DNA from: an uncultured Polyangiaceae bacterium
Lineage (GTDB): Bacteria > Myxococcota_A > Polyangia > Polyangiales > Houyiibacteriaceae
NCBI GenBank assembly: GCA_947259605.1
Contig: CAMYMX010000277.1
Location: 1-5,464 of the forward strand
DNA length: 5,464 nt
Direction of reading: 5' to 3'
This document shows positions 5,307-5,464 of this stretch, piece by piece. Under the pieces are notes generated by a model, which was not told the DNA's origin, made no database searches, and was given only the letters and a program-made list of their open reading frames with translations. The translations under genes and the position numbers were made by a program. Position 1 is the stretch's first letter. Every line of letters begins with the position of its first letter.

Positions 5307-5464
5307 CTACGATCCTGCGGCGCCGAAGAAGGACTTTACCTTGTCGTGGAGCTCGTGGAGGTGTTTGCTCGCGTGGTCTCGCTGGCCGGCATCGAGCAGG
5401 CCGTAGACGAAGAGCAGCGCTTGGCGCCCTTCGGCTCGTCGCGCTGACGGCGGCCGGGCGTTGG
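5307..5464 (-). CDS. Unrecognised protein, C-terminal 51 residues (truncated by window edge)
   Basis: A minus-strand frame enters at the right edge and ends at TAG 5309-5307. It gives 51 residues ending F-F-G-A-A-G-S. Seen: two likely helices, A-E-G-R-Q-A-L-L-F-V-Y-G-L-L and H-A-S-K-H-L-H-E-L-H-D-K-V-K-S-F-F, joined by D-A-G-Q-R-D. The second is His- and Lys-rich. The spacing resembles a helix-turn-helix pair of the TPR kind, but this is too short to assign. Third codon positions are mostly G or C, which favours this frame over the overlapping plus-strand frame. It would be convergent with the beta-barrel gene, with about 70 bp between the stops. No function is proposed. Confidence 0.5.
   Translation of the reverse strand, partial: NARPPSARRAEGRQALLFVYGLLDAGQRDHASKHLHELHDKVKSFFGAAGS

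Noticed and set aside
5283..5447. Plus-strand 54-codon frame starting ATG inside repeat copy 2
   Set aside because: It is exactly in register and antisense to the minus-strand partial gene, has less coding-like third positions, and lacks a Shine-Dalgarno sequence. Its openness follows from the opposite strand avoiding TTA, CTA and TCA.

Overview
The window is a GC-rich bacterial chromosomal segment. It encodes outer-membrane beta-barrels and a lipoprotein, so the host is Gram-negative. Strong avoidance of TTA, CTA and TCA codons, and a sulfotransferase of a type frequent in Myxococcota and related soil or marine lineages, suggest a high-GC deltaproteobacterial or myxobacterial relative. That placement is an inference, because no marker gene is present.

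Layout, left to right. (1) The N-terminal 87 codons of a sulfotransferase-family gene run off the left edge on the minus strand. (2) A 127-bp divergent intergenic region carries two inverted repeats. (3) A plus-strand gene for an eight-helix membrane protein of unknown function (391-1452) is built from four copies of one helical-hairpin unit. (4) Its 3' end overlaps by 11 bp the 3' end of a convergent minus-strand gene for a FadL/OmpP1-type outer-membrane protein (1442-2806). (5) A 90-bp divergent promoter region with nested palindromes separates that gene from a plus-strand pair. (6) The pair is a lipoprotein sulfatase with an intact C-x-P-x-R formylglycine motif (2897-4507), followed after 12 bp by a PorT-like outer-membrane beta-barrel protein (4520-5236). 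(7) A 19-bp hairpin-forming sequence occurs twice, 59 bp apart. The first copy contains the stop codon of the beta-barrel gene. (8) The C-terminal 51 codons of an unrecognised minus-strand gene run off the right edge. No stretch longer than 300 bp lacks a gene.

How the genes may work together (inference): the centre of the window looks like an outer-membrane module for a sulfated, probably amphipathic, compound. A FadL-like channel, a membrane-anchored sulfatase and a second beta-barrel share one divergent control region, and a sulfotransferase, which catalyses the opposite chemistry, lies nearby. No formylglycine-generating enzyme, transport ATPase or regulator gene is visible, so substrate and direction remain unknown. 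I see no mobile element, CRISPR array, tRNA or rRNA.
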